A stretch of DNA of 64,000 nt from Streptomyces chromofuscus (GCF_015160875.1 NZ_CP063374.1:3971501-4035500), one strand, 5' to 3'; counted from the first letter of the stretch, positions 16,540 to 26,456 are shown. Notes: a model not told the origin generated them from the sequence alone. A program made the numbers and translations.

Positions 16540-16979
16540 GGCGTACGGCCGTGACGGCGGCCCTGCTGGCGGGCGCGCTGGCGCTCGCGGGATGCGGCTC
16601 CGACTCGGAGGCGGACCTGTCCGTGAGCGCCGCCTACATGCCGCAGCCCGTCTCGGACACCATGGCGGCGGGCTTCCTGACCGTCGCCAACCGGGGCGGC
16701 ACGGAGGACGCGTTGACGTCCGTGACCAGCGACATCGGCGAGGTGACCGTGCACCGGACGGTGGACTCGGCGATGCGGGAGGTCACACGGCTGCCGGTGC
16801 CCGCGCACGGTGAACTCGTGCTGGAGAGCGGCGGAAACCACCTGATGTTCGAGAAGCTGAAGCGCAAGCCGAAGCAGGGCGAGACGGTCTCCGTCGAACT
16901 GCACTTCGCCGAGTCCGGCCGCGTCACGGTGGAGATGCCGGTGAAGTCCGCGACGTACACCCCGGATTCCGGGCACTGA
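16536..16979 (+). CDS. PCuAC (DUF461) periplasmic copper chaperone lipoprotein
   Basis: A 147-residue protein. The lipobox ALAGC places the lipid anchor at C20. The PCuAC domain has the His/Met copper site in VHRTVDSAM and GGNHLMF. These proteins hold Cu(I) outside the membrane and pass it to Sco or to apo-enzymes; the Streptomyces homologue has been called ECuC. It is coupled to sco by start-stop overlap and is followed after 13 bp by CopCD. Confidence 0.93.
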   Translation: MRRTAVTAALLAGALALAGCGSDSEADLSVSAAYMPQPVSDTMAAGFLTVANRGGTEDALTSVTSDIGEVTVHRTVDSAMREVTRLPVPAHGELVLESGGNHLMFEKLKRKPKQGETVSVELHFAESGRVTVEMPVKSATYTPDSGH

Positions 16980-16992
16980 GGGAGGGACCACC

Positions 16993-18972
16993 GTGACACC
17001 GACCGTCGCTGCCCGCCTGCGTGGCCTGGCGCTGCTGATCCTGGCCGCCGCCGCGCTGCTTCTCGGCGCCGCCGGGACCGCCTCCGCGCACGCCGCGCTG
17101 ACCGGCAGCGACCCCCGGCAGGGGACGGTGGTCGACAAGGCCCCGGCGCAGGTCTCGCTCACCTTCTCCGAGGCCGTCTCGCTCTCCGACGACTCGCTCC
17201 AGGTGCTCGACCCCAAGGGCGAGCGGGCCGACACCGGCGGGCCGAGCAACGTCAGCGGGACGACGTACGCCGTGAAACTGCACTCGGGCCTGCCCGACGG
17301 CACGTACACGGTGGCCTATCAGGTGGTCTCCGCCGACAGCCATCCGATCTCCGGCGCCTTCACCTTCTCCATCGGCGCGCCCTCGTCGACCTCCGTCACG
17401 GTGACCGGTCAGACGGCCGGCGGCGGGGTCGTCGGGTGGCTGTACGGCTTCGGGCGGTATGTGTCGTACGCCGGGTTCGTCGTGCTGGCCGGTGGGGCCG
17501 CCTTCGTGCTGGCCTGCTGGCCGCGCGGCTCCGGCGTGCGGACCGTGCAGCGGCTCGTCGTCGCGGGGTGGGTGGCGCTGACGGCCGCGACGCTGGGCCT
17601 GCTGTCGCTGCGCGGCTCGTACACCCGGTCCGGCTCGCTCGGCGACGTCTTCGACCTCGAACTGCTCGGACAGGTCCTCCAGACCAAGACGGGGGCGGCG
17701 CTCGTCTCACGGCTGCTGCTGCTCGCCGCGGCGGCGCTGTTCATCGCCGTGCTCTTCGGGGCGTACGAGAAGCGGGACGACGACGAGAAGCGGGACCTGA
17801 CCTTCGGGCTGGCGCTCGGCGGGGGTGTCGTGGCCGCGGGGATCGCCGCGACGTGGGCGATGGCGGAGCACGCGTCCAGCGGGCTCCAGCCGGGGATCGC
17901 CATGCCGGTCGACGTCGTCCATCTGCTGGCGGTGGCAGCCTGGCTCGGTGGGCTGAGCGCGCTGCTGGTGTCGCTGTACCGGGCGCCCGCCGAGGCTCCG
18001 CTGGAGGCGAGCGCGGTGCGGCGGTTCTCGCAGGTCGCCTTCGGCAGCGTGATCGCGCTGGTCGTGACCGGCCTCTACCAGTCGTGGCGGCAGGTCGGTT
18101 CCTGGTCGGCGCTCACCGGGACGCGCTACGGCCAGTTGCTGCTGGTCAAGGTCGGGCTGGTGGCGCTGCTGGTCGGCGTCGCATGGATCTCGCGCCGGTG
18201 GACCGGGCGGCTGGCGGACACCGTGGTCGCCGGTGGCGCCGGGAAGCGGCGGGACAGGGAGAACGCCGAGGCCGGGACGCCGTCGGGGGGCCGTGGGGCC
18301 AAGGGCGCGGTGCGGTCGGGGGCCGCGGGAGCCAAGGGGTCCGGCGCCGGCGCCGGTTCGGGCGACTCCGCGCAGGGCGGTTCCGGCGACTCCCAGCGGG
18401 CCGCTCAGCTCGCGCGGCAGCGGGCCGCCGTGGACGCGGCCCGGCAGAAGCGCGAGCGGGACGCGGATCCGAACCGGTACGGGCTGCGCCGCTCGGTGCT
18501 GGCCGAGGCGGGCGTCGCGGTCGTCCTGCTCGCGGTGACGACCGCTCTGACCTCCGCCGAGCCGGGGCGCACGGTGGAGGAGGCCGAGGCGGCCGCCGCG
18601 TCCTCCTCGTCCGTCGCGTCCTCGGCCACCGGGGTGGTCACGCTGGACATGGCCTTCGACACGGGCGGCGAGGACGGCAAGGGCGTCGTTCGGCTCGACA
18701 TCGACCCGGCCCGGGTCGGCGGCAACGACATGCACGTCTACGTGCAGCGCCCCAACGGGCGGGCCTTCGACATCCCCGAGGTGAAGGTCGCCTTCACCCT
18801 GGAGTCCAAGAACCTCGGGCCGCTGCCCGTCGTACCCGACCACATCACCACCGGACACTGGTCGGCGAGCGGAGTGCAGATCCCCATGGCCGGCGAATGG
18901 GAAATCGCCGTGACCGTGCGGACCTCCGACATCGACCAGGTGACCGTCTCCAAGAACGCGCAGATCGGCTGA
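16993..18972 (+). CDS. CopC-CopD fusion copper-resistance/uptake protein
   Basis: A 659-residue protein. The signal peptide is followed by a CopC beta-barrel domain whose mature N-terminus starts near H33 (SAHAALTGSDP), the copper ligand. A polytopic CopD region (about 140-400, roughly eight helices) follows, then a Gly/Ala/Arg-rich cytoplasmic loop, a further helix (VLAEAGVAVVLLAVTTALT) and a C-terminal YtkA-like extracytoplasmic domain. It probably moves copper across the membrane. GTG 16993 is preceded by GGAGGG. It lies in the same operon as sco, PCuAC and dtpA. Confidence 0.92.
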   Translation: MTPTVAARLRGLALLILAAAALLLGAAGTASAHAALTGSDPRQGTVVDKAPAQVSLTFSEAVSLSDDSLQVLDPKGERADTGGPSNVSGTTYAVKLHSGLPDGTYTVAYQVVSADSHPISGAFTFSIGAPSSTSVTVTGQTAGGGVVGWLYGFGRYVSYAGFVVLAGGAAFVLACWPRGSGVRTVQRLVVAGWVALTAATLGLLSLRGSYTRSGSLGDVFDLELLGQVLQTKTGAALVSRLLLLAAAALFIAVLFGAYEKRDDDEKRDLTFGLALGGGVVAAGIAATWAMAEHASSGLQPGIAMPVDVVHLLAVAAWLGGLSALLVSLYRAPAEAPLEASAVRRFSQVAFGSVIALVVTGLYQSWRQVGSWSALTGTRYGQLLLVKVGLVALLVGVAWISRRWTGRLADTVVAGGAGKRRDRENAEAGTPSGGRGAKGAVRSGAAGAKGSGAGAGSGDSAQGGSGDSQRAAQLARQRAAVDAARQKRERDADPNRYGLRRSVLAEAGVAVVLLAVTTALTSAEPGRTVEEAEAAAASSSSVASSATGVVTLDMAFDTGGEDGKGVVRLDIDPARVGGNDMHVYVQRPNGRAFDIPEVKVAFTLESKNLGPLPVVPDHITTGHWSASGVQIPMAGEWEIAVTVRTSDIDQVTVSKNAQIG

Positions 18973-18979
18973 ACACCCC

Positions 18980-20311
18980 ATGGCTGAGCACACGGCTGAC
19001 CACACGGCTGACCAGTCCCCCGCAGGTACGCGTACCGCCGAGACACCCGGTACGCCTCCCATGAGAACTGTTCCGGCGGACCGGCTCCGCGGGGAGGGCA
19101 TATCGCGGCGGACGCTCCTCGGTACCGCCGGCGCGACCGGGCTGGTGCTCGGCGCGGCGGGCGGCGCCGTCGGATACGCCGCCGCGCCCGCGCAGGAGAC
19201 GCCGCTCACCTCGCTGGGCGACGCCCAGGTAATGTTTCACGGGAAACATCAGCCCGGGATCACCACGCCGATGCAGGCGCGGGGCCATCTCGTCGCCTTC
19301 GACCTCGCCGCCGGCGCGGGCCGCAAGGAGGCGGCGGCACTGCTGCGCCGCTGGTCGGAGACGGCCCGGCGGCTGATGGCGGGTGAGCCCGCGAGGGACG
19401 GCGACACGGATGTGGCGCGGGACGCCGGGCCGTCGTCGCTGACGATCACCTTCGGCTTCGGGCACGGCTTCTTCGCCCGGACGGGTCTGGAGAAGCAGCG
19501 CCCGGTCGCCCTCGATCCGCTGCCCGCCTTCTCCTCCGACCAGCTGGACAAGGCGCGCAGCGACGGCGACCTGTGGGTGCAGATCGGCGCGAACGACGCC
19601 CTGGTCGCCTTCCACGCCCTGCGCGCGATCCAGAAGGAGACGGGCGGCGCGGCCCGTGTCCGCTGGCAGATGAACGGCTTCAACCGGTCGCCGGGCGCCA
19701 CGTCCCACCCCATGACGGCGCGCAACCTCATGGGCCAGGTCGACGGCACGCGGAATCCGAAGCCGACGGAGGCGGACTTCGACCGGCGGATCTTCGTTCC
19801 GGACTCCGGCGCGGCCGACCCGGCCTGGATGGCGGGCGGCTCCTACGTCGTCGTACGCCGCATCCGCATGCTCCTCGACGACTGGGAGCAGCTGTCGCTC
19901 AAGGACCAGGAGGACGTCATCGGGCGGCGCAAGTCCGACGGGGCGCCCCTGTCGGGCGGGTCCGAGACGACCGAGATGGACCTGGAGAAGACGGACGCCG
20001 AGGGGAACCTGGTGGTCCCGATCAACGCGCACGCCCGGATCAGCCGGCCCGACCAGAACGGGGGCGCGGCGATGCTGCGGCGCCCGTTCTCGTACCACGA
20101 CGGCTTCGACGGGGACGGGGTGCCGGACGCGGGTCTGCTGTTCGTCTGCTGGCAGGCGGACCCGCTGCGGGGGTTCGTGACCGTGCAGCGGAAGCTGGAC
20201 CGCGGGGACGCGCTGTCGCGGTTCATCCGGCATGAGGCGAGCGGGTTGTTCGCCGTGCCGGGTGGGGCGGCGGAGGGCGAGTACGTGGGGCAGGCGTTGC
20301 TGGAGGGGTGA
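18980..20311 (+). CDS. dtpA: DtpA, Tat-exported Dyp-type haem peroxidase
   Basis: A 443-residue protein. The Tat signal has twin Arg at 43-44 (ISRRTLLGT) and hydrophobic core GLVLGAAGGAVGYAAA. The Dyp-type hallmarks are GQVDGTRNP (distal Asp) and NAHARIS (proximal His plus Arg). In S. lividans the homologous enzyme works with Sco, ECuC and the copper oxidase GlxA in copper-dependent morphogenesis; the same neighbours are present here. It starts 7 bp after copCD. A near-parS sequence is embedded at 19234-19247. Confidence 0.93.
   Translation: MAEHTADHTADQSPAGTRTAETPGTPPMRTVPADRLRGEGISRRTLLGTAGATGLVLGAAGGAVGYAAAPAQETPLTSLGDAQVMFHGKHQPGITTPMQARGHLVAFDLAAGAGRKEAAALLRRWSETARRLMAGEPARDGDTDVARDAGPSSLTITFGFGHGFFARTGLEKQRPVALDPLPAFSSDQLDKARSDGDLWVQIGANDALVAFHALRAIQKETGGAARVRWQMNGFNRSPGATSHPMTARNLMGQVDGTRNPKPTEADFDRRIFVPDSGAADPAWMAGGSYVVVRRIRMLLDDWEQLSLKDQEDVIGRRKSDGAPLSGGSETTEMDLEKTDAEGNLVVPINAHARISRPDQNGGAAMLRRPFSYHDGFDGDGVPDAGLLFVCWQADPLRGFVTVQRKLDRGDALSRFIRHEASGLFAVPGGAAEGEYVGQALLEG
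19234..19247. promoter_or_regulatory. near-consensus parS inside dtpA
   Basis: GTTTCACGGGAAAC differs from the Streptomyces parS palindrome by one base. It lies in coding sequence just after the Tat signal region. Confidence 0.45.
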
Positions 20312-20359
20312 CTGGTGCACAGGTGCCCCGCACGACCACCTCACCCACCACAGGGACCG

Positions 20360-20395
20360 GCGCCCTCTGTCCCGATCACTCCTGGGAGGGGGCGC
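20360..20395 (+). terminator. probable terminator after dtpA
   Basis: GCGCCCTC (20360-20367) can pair with GAGGGGGCGC (20386-20395), with two unpaired G, about 50 bp after the dtpA stop and before the pheA promoter region. Confidence 0.4.
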
Positions 20396-20465
20396 GTTCA
20401 CTCACGGGAGGGGGCTCTCGTGAGACGCATGAGCCGGGTGCGCGGGAGCCCATTAGGGTGAGGAC

Positions 20466-21398
20466 ATGCCAGCGAGCTATGCGTATCTCGGTCCCGAGGG
20501 CACCTTCACCGAAGTCGCTCTGCGAACGCTGCCGGAGGCGGCGACCCGCGAACTCGTCCCGTACGTGTCCGTGCAGTCCGCGCTGGACGCGGTGCGCACG
20601 GGTGAGGCGGAGGCCGCGTTCGTGCCGATCGAGAACTCCGTCGAGGGCGGGATCACCACGACCCTCGACGAGCTGGTCGCGGGCAAGCCGCTGATGATCT
20701 ACCGCGAGGTGCTGCTGTCGATCGCCTTCGCGCTGCTGGTCCGGCCCGGCACCGAACTGTCGGACATCAAGACGGTCTCCGCGCATCCGGCGGCCCAGCC
20801 GCAGGTGCGCAACTGGCTGAGGAAGAACCTCCCGGACGCGCTGTGGGAGTCCGCCGCCTCGAACGCCGATGCCGCGCGCCTGGTCCAGGAGGGCCGGTAC
20901 GACGCCGCCTTCGCGGGCGAGTTCGCGGCCTCCCGGTACGGCCTGACCGCCCTGGAGACCGGCATCCACGACGCGGAGAACGCGCAGACCCGGTTCGTGC
21001 TGGTCGGCCGGCCCGCCCGGCCCGCCGCGCCGACCGGGGCGGACAAGACGTCCGTCGTGCTGTGGCAGCGTGACGACCACCCCGGCGGCCTGCGCGACCT
21101 GCTCGGCGAGTTCGCCACCCGGGGCATCAACCTGATGCTGCTCCAGTCCCGCCCGACCGGCGCCGGCATCGGCAACTACTGCTTCTGCATCGACGCCGAG
21201 GGGCACATCTCCGACCGCCGGGTCGCCGAGGCCCTGACAGGGCTCAAGCGGATCTGCCTCCAGGTGCGCTTCCTCGGCTCCTACCCGCGCGCCGACATCG
21301 AGCCTGGGGACGTGCGGCCCCCGCGGCCCGGCACGTCGGACGACGAGTTCGCGGCGGCGGCCGACTGGGTGGCCCGGTGCCAGGACGGTCGGTTCTAG
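20466..21398 (+). CDS. pheA: prephenate dehydratase
   Basis: A 310-residue enzyme converting prephenate to phenylpyruvate in phenylalanine synthesis. The catalytic PDT domain (about 1-185) carries YLGPEGTFTEVAL, VPIENSVEGG and the catalytic NAQTRFVLVG. An ACT regulatory domain (about 195-285) includes LLQSRPTG, the usual phenylalanine-binding region. It is monofunctional, without a chorismate mutase domain. ATG 20466 follows GTGAGG. It is transcribed alone. Confidence 0.96.
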   Translation: MPASYAYLGPEGTFTEVALRTLPEAATRELVPYVSVQSALDAVRTGEAEAAFVPIENSVEGGITTTLDELVAGKPLMIYREVLLSIAFALLVRPGTELSDIKTVSAHPAAQPQVRNWLRKNLPDALWESAASNADAARLVQEGRYDAAFAGEFAASRYGLTALETGIHDAENAQTRFVLVGRPARPAAPTGADKTSVVLWQRDDHPGGLRDLLGEFATRGINLMLLQSRPTGAGIGNYCFCIDAEGHISDRRVAEALTGLKRICLQVRFLGSYPRADIEPGDVRPPRPGTSDDEFAAAADWVARCQDGRF

Positions 21399-21432
21399 CC
21401 CGTCGACCGCCGGTCCTACCTGTATATTTTCG

Positions 21433-21745
21433 TTATCCACAGGTGTTATCCACAGGTCCGCTTCTCGACCTGGGGACAAGTCGACAGTGGACCATGACCC
21501 TGTCGACAAATCGCCGCAGAAGGCATCGCGGCGTCCACCGGTGCGCAGGTCGCCCTTCGTCCACTCTTTTCCTTGAGGCAACTCTTCGGAGCGATGCATC
21601 TCCACTCGAAAGTGGGCGTAGGGGGAGGTTTCCCCTGGCAATCCAAAGATCCATCGGCACCCTCCGGATTGATCAATTCCGAATCCACAGATCTTCCCCA
21701 CACCCTGTGGATAACCTTCCCGAGGGCACGGATCCCTGTGGACAA
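21433..21745. promoter_or_regulatory. DnaA-box cluster in the pheA-serS gap
   Basis: The 542-bp gap (21399-21940) contains no gene but carries several DnaA-box-like 9-mers. Two direct TTATCCACA lie at 21433-21441 and 21446-21454. An inverted TTATCCACA is at 21706-21714 and an inverted perfect TTGTCCACA at 21737-21745. Weaker matches are AATCCACA at 21682-21689 and inverted TTGTCCCCA at 21471-21479. Boxes fall at both ends of a 310-bp span that is unusually A+T-rich for this chromosome. Confidence 0.6.
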
Positions 21746-21940
21746 CCGAAACCTCAAGTCCCGTTTCCCGCAAGGAAATCCAGTCAACCGGTCACGTCCC
21801 GACTGCCTCGATCAAGGGACATGGAAGATCGTTATTGACGGGGATGCGCGACAGCCGGCAATTCCCGCGCGACGCAACGTGAGCCGCAGCACGGAATAGT
21901 GAGTCGTGGAGCCTCACGCCGCACCGGTAGCCTTGAGCGC

Positions 21941-23218
21941 GTGATTGACCTTCGCCTGCTCCGTGAGGACCCCGACCGTGTGCGCGCCTCCCAGCGCGCC
22001 CGTGGAGAGGACGTCGCGCTCGTCGACGCTCTCCTGTCCGCCGACGAACGGCGCAGGTCGTCCGGCGTCCGTTTCGACGAGCTGCGCAACGAGCAGAAGG
22101 GCCTCGGCAAACTCATCGGCAAGGCCTCCGGCGACGAGAAGGCCGAGTTGCTGAAGCGGGCGAGCCAGCTCGCCGCCGACGTCAAGGCCGCCGACGCGGA
22201 GCGCGACGCGGCCGACGCCGAGACCCAGGAACTGCTCCTCAAGCTCGGCAACCTCGTCCACCCGGACGTGCCCGTGGGCGGCGAGGAGGACTTCGTCACC
22301 CTGGAGACGCACGGCACGATCCGCGACTTCGGCGCCGAGGGCTTCGAGCCCAAGGACCACCTGGAACTGGGCCAGATCCTCGGCGCGATCGACGTCGAGC
22401 GCGGCGCGAAGGTCTCCGGCTCGCGCTTCTACTTCCTCACCGGGGTCGGCGCGCTGCTGGAACTCGCACTGGTGAACGCCGCGATGGCGCAGGCCACGGC
22501 GGCTGGCTTCACCCCGATGCTCACCCCGGCGCTGGTCCGCCCGCAGTCGATGGCCGGCACCGGCTTCCTCGGCCAGGCCGCCCAGGACGTGTACCACCTC
22601 GCCGACGACGACCTGTACCTGGTCGGCACGTCGGAGGTCGCGCTCGCCGCGTACCACATGGACGAGATCCTCGACGCCGAGCGGCTCCCGCTGCGCTACG
22701 CGGGCTTCTCGCCCTGCTTCCGCCGCGAGGCCGGCTCCCACGGCAAGGACACGCGGGGCATCTTCCGCGTGCACCAGTTCGACAAGGTCGAGATGTTCTC
22801 GTACGTCGCTCCCGAGGACTCGCAGGCCGAACATCAGCGCCTGCTGGAGTGGGAGAAGCAGTGGCTGAACTCGCTGGAGCTGCCGTTCCGCGTGATCGAC
22901 GTGGCCTCGGGTGACCTCGGCTCCTCGGCCGCACGCAAGTTCGACTGCGAGGCGTGGATCCCGACGCAGGGCAAGTACCGCGAGCTGACGTCGACCTCGG
23001 ACTGCACCGAGTTCCAGTCCCGCCGCCTGTCGATCCGCGTGCGCGAGGACAAGAAGGTGCGTCCGCTGGCGACGCTCAACGGCACCCTGTGCGCCGTGCC
23101 GCGCACGATCGTCGCGATCCTCGAGAACCACCAGCAGGCCGACGGCTCCGTGCGCGTGCCCGAGGTGCTGCGTCCGTACCTCGGCGGCCGGGAGGTCCTG
23201 GAGCCGGTGGCCAAGTGA
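21941..23218 (+). CDS. serS: seryl-tRNA synthetase
   Basis: A 425-residue class II aminoacyl-tRNA synthetase charging tRNA-Ser. The N-terminal long coiled-coil arm (about 1-105), class II motif 2 ([21 protein letters not shown]) and motif 3 region ([27 protein letters not shown]) are all present. The start is GTG at 21941 ([14 protein letters not shown]), the conserved family N-terminus; the frame is open upstream without conserved sequence. The stop overlaps the start of the HAD gene. A tRNA-Ser(GCU) gene lies about 0.9 kb downstream. Confidence 0.96.
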   Translation: MIDLRLLREDPDRVRASQRARGEDVALVDALLSADERRRSSGVRFDELRNEQKGLGKLIGKASGDEKAELLKRASQLAADVKAADAERDAADAETQELLLKLGNLVHPDVPVGGEEDFVTLETHGTIRDFGAEGFEPKDHLELGQILGAIDVERGAKVSGSRFYFLTGVGALLELALVNAAMAQATAAGFTPMLTPALVRPQSMAGTGFLGQAAQDVYHLADDDLYLVGTSEVALAAYHMDEILDAERLPLRYAGFSPCFRREAGSHGKDTRGIFRVHQFDKVEMFSYVAPEDSQAEHQRLLEWEKQWLNSLELPFRVIDVASGDLGSSAARKFDCEAWIPTQGKYRELTSTSDCTEFQSRRLSIRVREDKKVRPLATLNGTLCAVPRTIVAILENHQQADGSVRVPEVLRPYLGGREVLEPVAK

Positions 23219-24033
23219 GCGACACGGCAGGCACCGCCGGGTTCCCGTACCAGCTGATCGCGACCGACCTCGACGGCACGCTGCTGCGCTCCGACGAGTC
23301 GGTCTCGCGGCGCACCCGTGAGGCGCTCGCCGCGGCCACCGCGGCGGGCGCCGCGCACATCGTCGTCACCGGGCGCGCGGTGCCGTGGACCCGGCACATC
23401 CTCGACGACCTCGGCTACGCCGGCCTCGCCGTCTGCGGCCAGGGCGCACAGGTCTACGACGCCGGTGAGCACCGGCTGCTGACGTCGGTGACCCTGGACC
23501 GGCAGCTGGCGGGGGTCGCCCTCGCCAAGATCGAGGCGGAGGTCGGTCTGCTGCACCTGGCGGCGAGCCGTGCCGGCCTGGAGGGTGAGGTGCTGGTCGG
23601 GCCGGGCTACGCGCTCCAGGGCGGCCTGCCCGCGACCCCCCTCACGGAGGCCGCCGACCTCTGGTCGGCGCCGCTGAACAAGATCTACATCCAGCATCCG
23701 ACCCTGACCGACGACGAGCTCGCCGAGGCGGCCCAGCGCACCGCGGGCGGTTTCGTCACCGTCACCATGGCGGGCCAGGGCATCGTCGAGCTCCTCCCGC
23801 TCGGCCTGTCCAAGGCGACGGGCCTGTCGCTGGCGGCCCGGCGCCTGGGGATGAAGGCCGCGGACACCATCGCCTTCGGCGACATGCCCAACGACATACC
23901 GATGTTCGCCTGGGCGGCCCGGGGCGTGGCGATGGCCAACGCCCACGAGGAACTGCGGGCGGTGGCCGACGAAGTGACCGCGTCCAACGAGGAGGACGGG
24001 ATCGCGATGGTGCTGGAGCGTCTGCTGGGTTGA
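23215..24033 (+). CDS. HAD-superfamily Cof-type phosphatase
   Basis: A 272-residue protein. HAD motif I is [10 protein letters not shown], motif II lies in HIVVTGRA, and motifs III/IV in LSKATGL and [15 protein letters not shown]2-type cap places it with Cof/YbiV-like phosphatases that act on small phosphorylated metabolites; the substrate is not predictable. GTG 23215 overlaps the serS stop by 4 bp, so it is translationally coupled to serS. A paralogue with the same motifs is at 33577-34407. Confidence 0.9.
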   Translation: MSDTAGTAGFPYQLIATDLDGTLLRSDESVSRRTREALAAATAAGAAHIVVTGRAVPWTRHILDDLGYAGLAVCGQGAQVYDAGEHRLLTSVTLDRQLAGVALAKIEAEVGLLHLAASRAGLEGEVLVGPGYALQGGLPATPLTEAADLWSAPLNKIYIQHPTLTDDELAEAAQRTAGGFVTVTMAGQGIVELLPLGLSKATGLSLAARRLGMKAADTIAFGDMPNDIPMFAWAARGVAMANAHEELRAVADEVTASNEEDGIAMVLERLLG

Positions 24034-24058
24034 GGTCGTCGGTGAACCGCGGGCCGCA

Positions 24059-24095
24059 TGTGGCCGGTCGCGCAGTTCCCCGCGCCCCTTGGGTC
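24059..24095. repeat. short fragment resembling a common Streptomyces intergenic repeat
   Basis: The word GTCGCGCAGTTCCCCGCGCC with flanking GGCC recurs in many Streptomyces intergenic regions, as I remember it. Only a part is present here, between the HAD stop and the tRNA. Confidence 0.35.
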
Positions 24096-24112
24096 GGTCC
24101 GGTGACCGCGTC

Positions 24113-24203
<91 letters not shown>

Positions 24204-24473
24204 GGGTGGGCGGCCCACGCGAGAGCGACATCGCGTGCTCGAAGCGGCCGCCCCGGGCAGCTCCCCGTGGGGGGCGGGCTCTACGGAGCGGTAGCGGCTA
24301 CTCCGGAGTCCGCCTCGGGCTGCCCTGACGGGAGCTGGACGTACTGCCGTGCATGGACATCGTCCGGCTCCTCTCCCCGTGCGTGGCGCCGGCCAGGTCC
24401 GGCGTCGTGGACACAACCAGCATGCCTGTACGCCGAGTTGGGCGCCACCGAATAAAGGACGGCCGGAGTCCCG

Positions 24474-24716
24474 CTACCGCCTTCGCCACCTGCGCCGACG
24501 GACCTTGCTGAAGAACCAGCCCGCCGGCGGCTCGTCGGAACGCCACGGCTGCGGCTCGGGCTTCTCGCGGCGCCAGCGGGCGCCCAGCATGCGGGCGCGC
24601 GCCGACGGTTCCGACGTGCCGGCCGCGCGGACGAAGTCGTCGTCCAGGACCAGGTCGTCCCAGGCGTCGTCCCCCGACGGTCCGCGATCCTCGTGCTGCG
24701 ACGTCCCGTCGGCCAT
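24474..24716 (-). CDS. small conserved-type hypothetical protein
   Basis: An 80-residue protein, MADGTSQHEDRGPSGDDAWD onward, with an acidic N-terminal half and a basic C-terminus (FFSKVRRRRWRRR). It has W-R-rich patches and no membrane segment. ATG 24716 has GGGAGG 8 bp upstream. I recall similar short proteins in other Streptomyces but no function. The charge polarity suggests contact with a nucleic acid or a membrane surface, which is speculation. Confidence 0.6.
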   Translation of the reverse strand: MADGTSQHEDRGPSGDDAWDDLVLDDDFVRAAGTSEPSARARMLGARWRREKPEPQPWRSDEPPAGWFFSKVRRRRWRRR

Positions 24717-24788
24717 CCCCGTCCTCCCGTTCGTGCGGTGCTCCCCTCCGCCCAGTGTGCTCGGACGGAGGTCAAGCCGTCGTCAGGT

Positions 24789-24810
24789 CCGGGCCCCGTC
24801 GGGGGCCCGG
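24789..24810 (-). terminator. terminator of the ABC exporter operon
   Basis: CCGGGCCCC (24789-24797) pairs perfectly with GGGGCCCGG (24802-24810) around GTCG, 4 bp after the last stop of the minus-strand ABC operon. Confidence 0.75.
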
Positions 24811-24814
24811 TCCC

Positions 24815-25534
24815 TCACTCCTCGCCGGCGAGCGTCAGCGACCGCAGCTTCTGCCCGGCGTACCAGGTGGCGAGCACGGTCACCGCGACCAGCAGCACCG
24901 TCGCCGTCGGCAGCCCGACGTCGGAGGTCACCAGCTCACCGTTGCCGACCTTGTGGGCCACGGCCAGCGACCACTGCTGGACGCTGAGCGTGCGCGCCCC
25001 GGCCACCAGGGAGCCGAACAGGGCCTCCCAGACCAGCGCGTACACCAGACCGAACACCACCGCGTGCCGGGACACCGTGCCGAGCAGCAGGAACAGCGCG
25101 GCGTAAGCGATGGAGGCGACCAGCGCGGCCACCGTGTACGCGACGGCGATCTGCTGGCTGTTGCCGTTCAGGATGAACCCGGCGACGAGGGTGGGCACCG
25201 CCGAGAACACCATGGTCACCGCGATCGCCACGATCAGCTTGGTGAAGATGATCGTCGGCCGCTTGACCGGCTTGGACAGCAGGTACACCACCGAGCCGTC
25301 GTCGATCTCCGGGCCGATCGCGCCCGTGCCCGCGATGACTCCGATGATCGGCACCATGGTGGCGAGCGCGAGTCCGCCGAGCAGGTCGGATGCGGTCTGG
25401 TCGTCGGCGCCGGTGAGGGCGCGCACGACCACGGAGATCACGATCAGCAGCAGGGGCAGCGCGCCGAGGATGAGGGCCCGGCGCCGGCCGAGCAGGGCCC
25501 GGTAGGTGAGCCGGGCGACTGTGGGGTCGTACAT
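24815..25534 (-). CDS. ABC-2 type transporter permease
   Basis: A 239-residue protein with about six membrane helices (for example ALILGALPLLLIVISVVV, AALFLLLGTVS, TATVLLVAVTVLATWYAGQ). It matches ABC-2 family permeases that pair with a separate ATPase. ATG 25534 follows AGGAGG. It is the last gene of a four-gene set, 10 bp after the second ATPase gene. The exported substrate cannot be predicted. Confidence 0.88.
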   Translation of the reverse strand: MYDPTVARLTYRALLGRRRALILGALPLLLIVISVVVRALTGADDQTASDLLGGLALATMVPIIGVIAGTGAIGPEIDDGSVVYLLSKPVKRPTIIFTKLIVAIAVTMVFSAVPTLVAGFILNGNSQQIAVAYTVAALVASIAYAALFLLLGTVSRHAVVFGLVYALVWEALFGSLVAGARTLSVQQWSLAVAHKVGNGELVTSDVGLPTATVLLVAVTVLATWYAGQKLRSLTLAGEE

Positions 25535-25544
25535 CTTCGGCCTC

Positions 25545-26456
25545 CTACGCCGTGACCAGGTACGAGAACACGGACTCGAGGGACTCGTCGGACGGCGAGA
25601 CCGTCAGCAGACGGATGCCGTGGTCCCGGGCCACCCGCGGCAGCAGGGCGGTGAAACGGCCGAAGTCGACGGCCTGGATGCGCAACGCGCCCTCGGTCAG
25701 GTCCACTTCGATGCCGGCCGTCGACGGGTCGGCGATCAGCGCGGCCGCGAGGGCGCGGTCGTCGCTGGAACGCACCAGGTAGCGGTGCGGCCGGTCGGTC
25801 ATCAGGCGGCGGATCTTGCGGAAGTCGCCGCTGGCGGCGTGCCGGCCGGCGACCACGACCTCGATGTGCCAGGCGAGTTGCTCGACCTCCTCGAGGATGT
25901 GCGAGGAGAACAGCACCGTGCGGCCCTCGTCGCCCATCCGCCGCAGCAGGTCCATCAGCTGCATGCGCTGGCGCGGGTCCATGCCGTTGAAGGGTTCGTC
26001 CAGCAGGAGCAGCGACGGGTCGTGGACCAGCGCGGACGCCATCTTCACGCGCTGCCGCATGCCCTTGGAGTACGTGGAGATCTTGCGGTCCTGCGCGTAC
26101 TCCATCTCGACCGTCGCCAGAGCCCGCTGCGCGGCCTTGGCACCGAGGCCGTGCAACTCGGCGTTGGCGACCACGAACTCGCGTCCCGTGAGGAAGTCGT
26201 ACATCGCCTCCCGCTCGGGGACGATGCCGATGTGCCGGTAGATCTGCTCGTTGCGCCACACCTGCTGCCCGTCGAGGGTGACGGTGCCGGTGGAGGGGGC
26301 CAGGAAGCCGCCCATCATGTTGATCAGGGTGGACTTCCCGGCGCCGTTGGGGCCGAGCAGGCCGGTGACGCCCGGGCCGATGGTCATGGTGATGTCGTTG
26401 ACGGCGACCACGTTGCCGAACCAGCGGGAGACGTGGTCGAGGGAGAGCGTGGTCAC
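25545..26456 (-). CDS. ABC transporter ATP-binding protein
   Basis: A 303-residue ATPase. It has Walker A LLGPNGAGKST, signature YSKGMRQRVKMA, Walker B LLLLDEPFNGMDP and H-loop LFSSHILEE. A C-terminal extension of about 80 residues is typical of ABC-2 exporters. The GTG start at 26456 overlaps the upstream permease stop by 4 bp, so the two are coupled. Confidence 0.93.
   Translation of the reverse strand: MTTLSLDHVSRWFGNVVAVNDITMTIGPGVTGLLGPNGAGKSTLINMMGGFLAPSTGTVTLDGQQVWRNEQIYRHIGIVPEREAMYDFLTGREFVVANAELHGLGAKAAQRALATVEMEYAQDRKISTYSKGMRQRVKMASALVHDPSLLLLDEPFNGMDPRQRMQLMDLLRRMGDEGRTVLFSSHILEEVEQLAWHIEVVVAGRHAASGDFRKIRRLMTDRPHRYLVRSSDDRALAAALIADPSTAGIEVDLTEGALRIQAVDFGRFTALLPRVARDHGIRLLTVSPSDESLESVFSYLVTA

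Noticed and set aside
24281-24775. 164-codon minus-strand frame over the small protein gene
   Set aside because: The product is rich in Arg/Thr/Ser without family features, while the 80-residue frame inside has a good ribosome-binding site and charge pattern.
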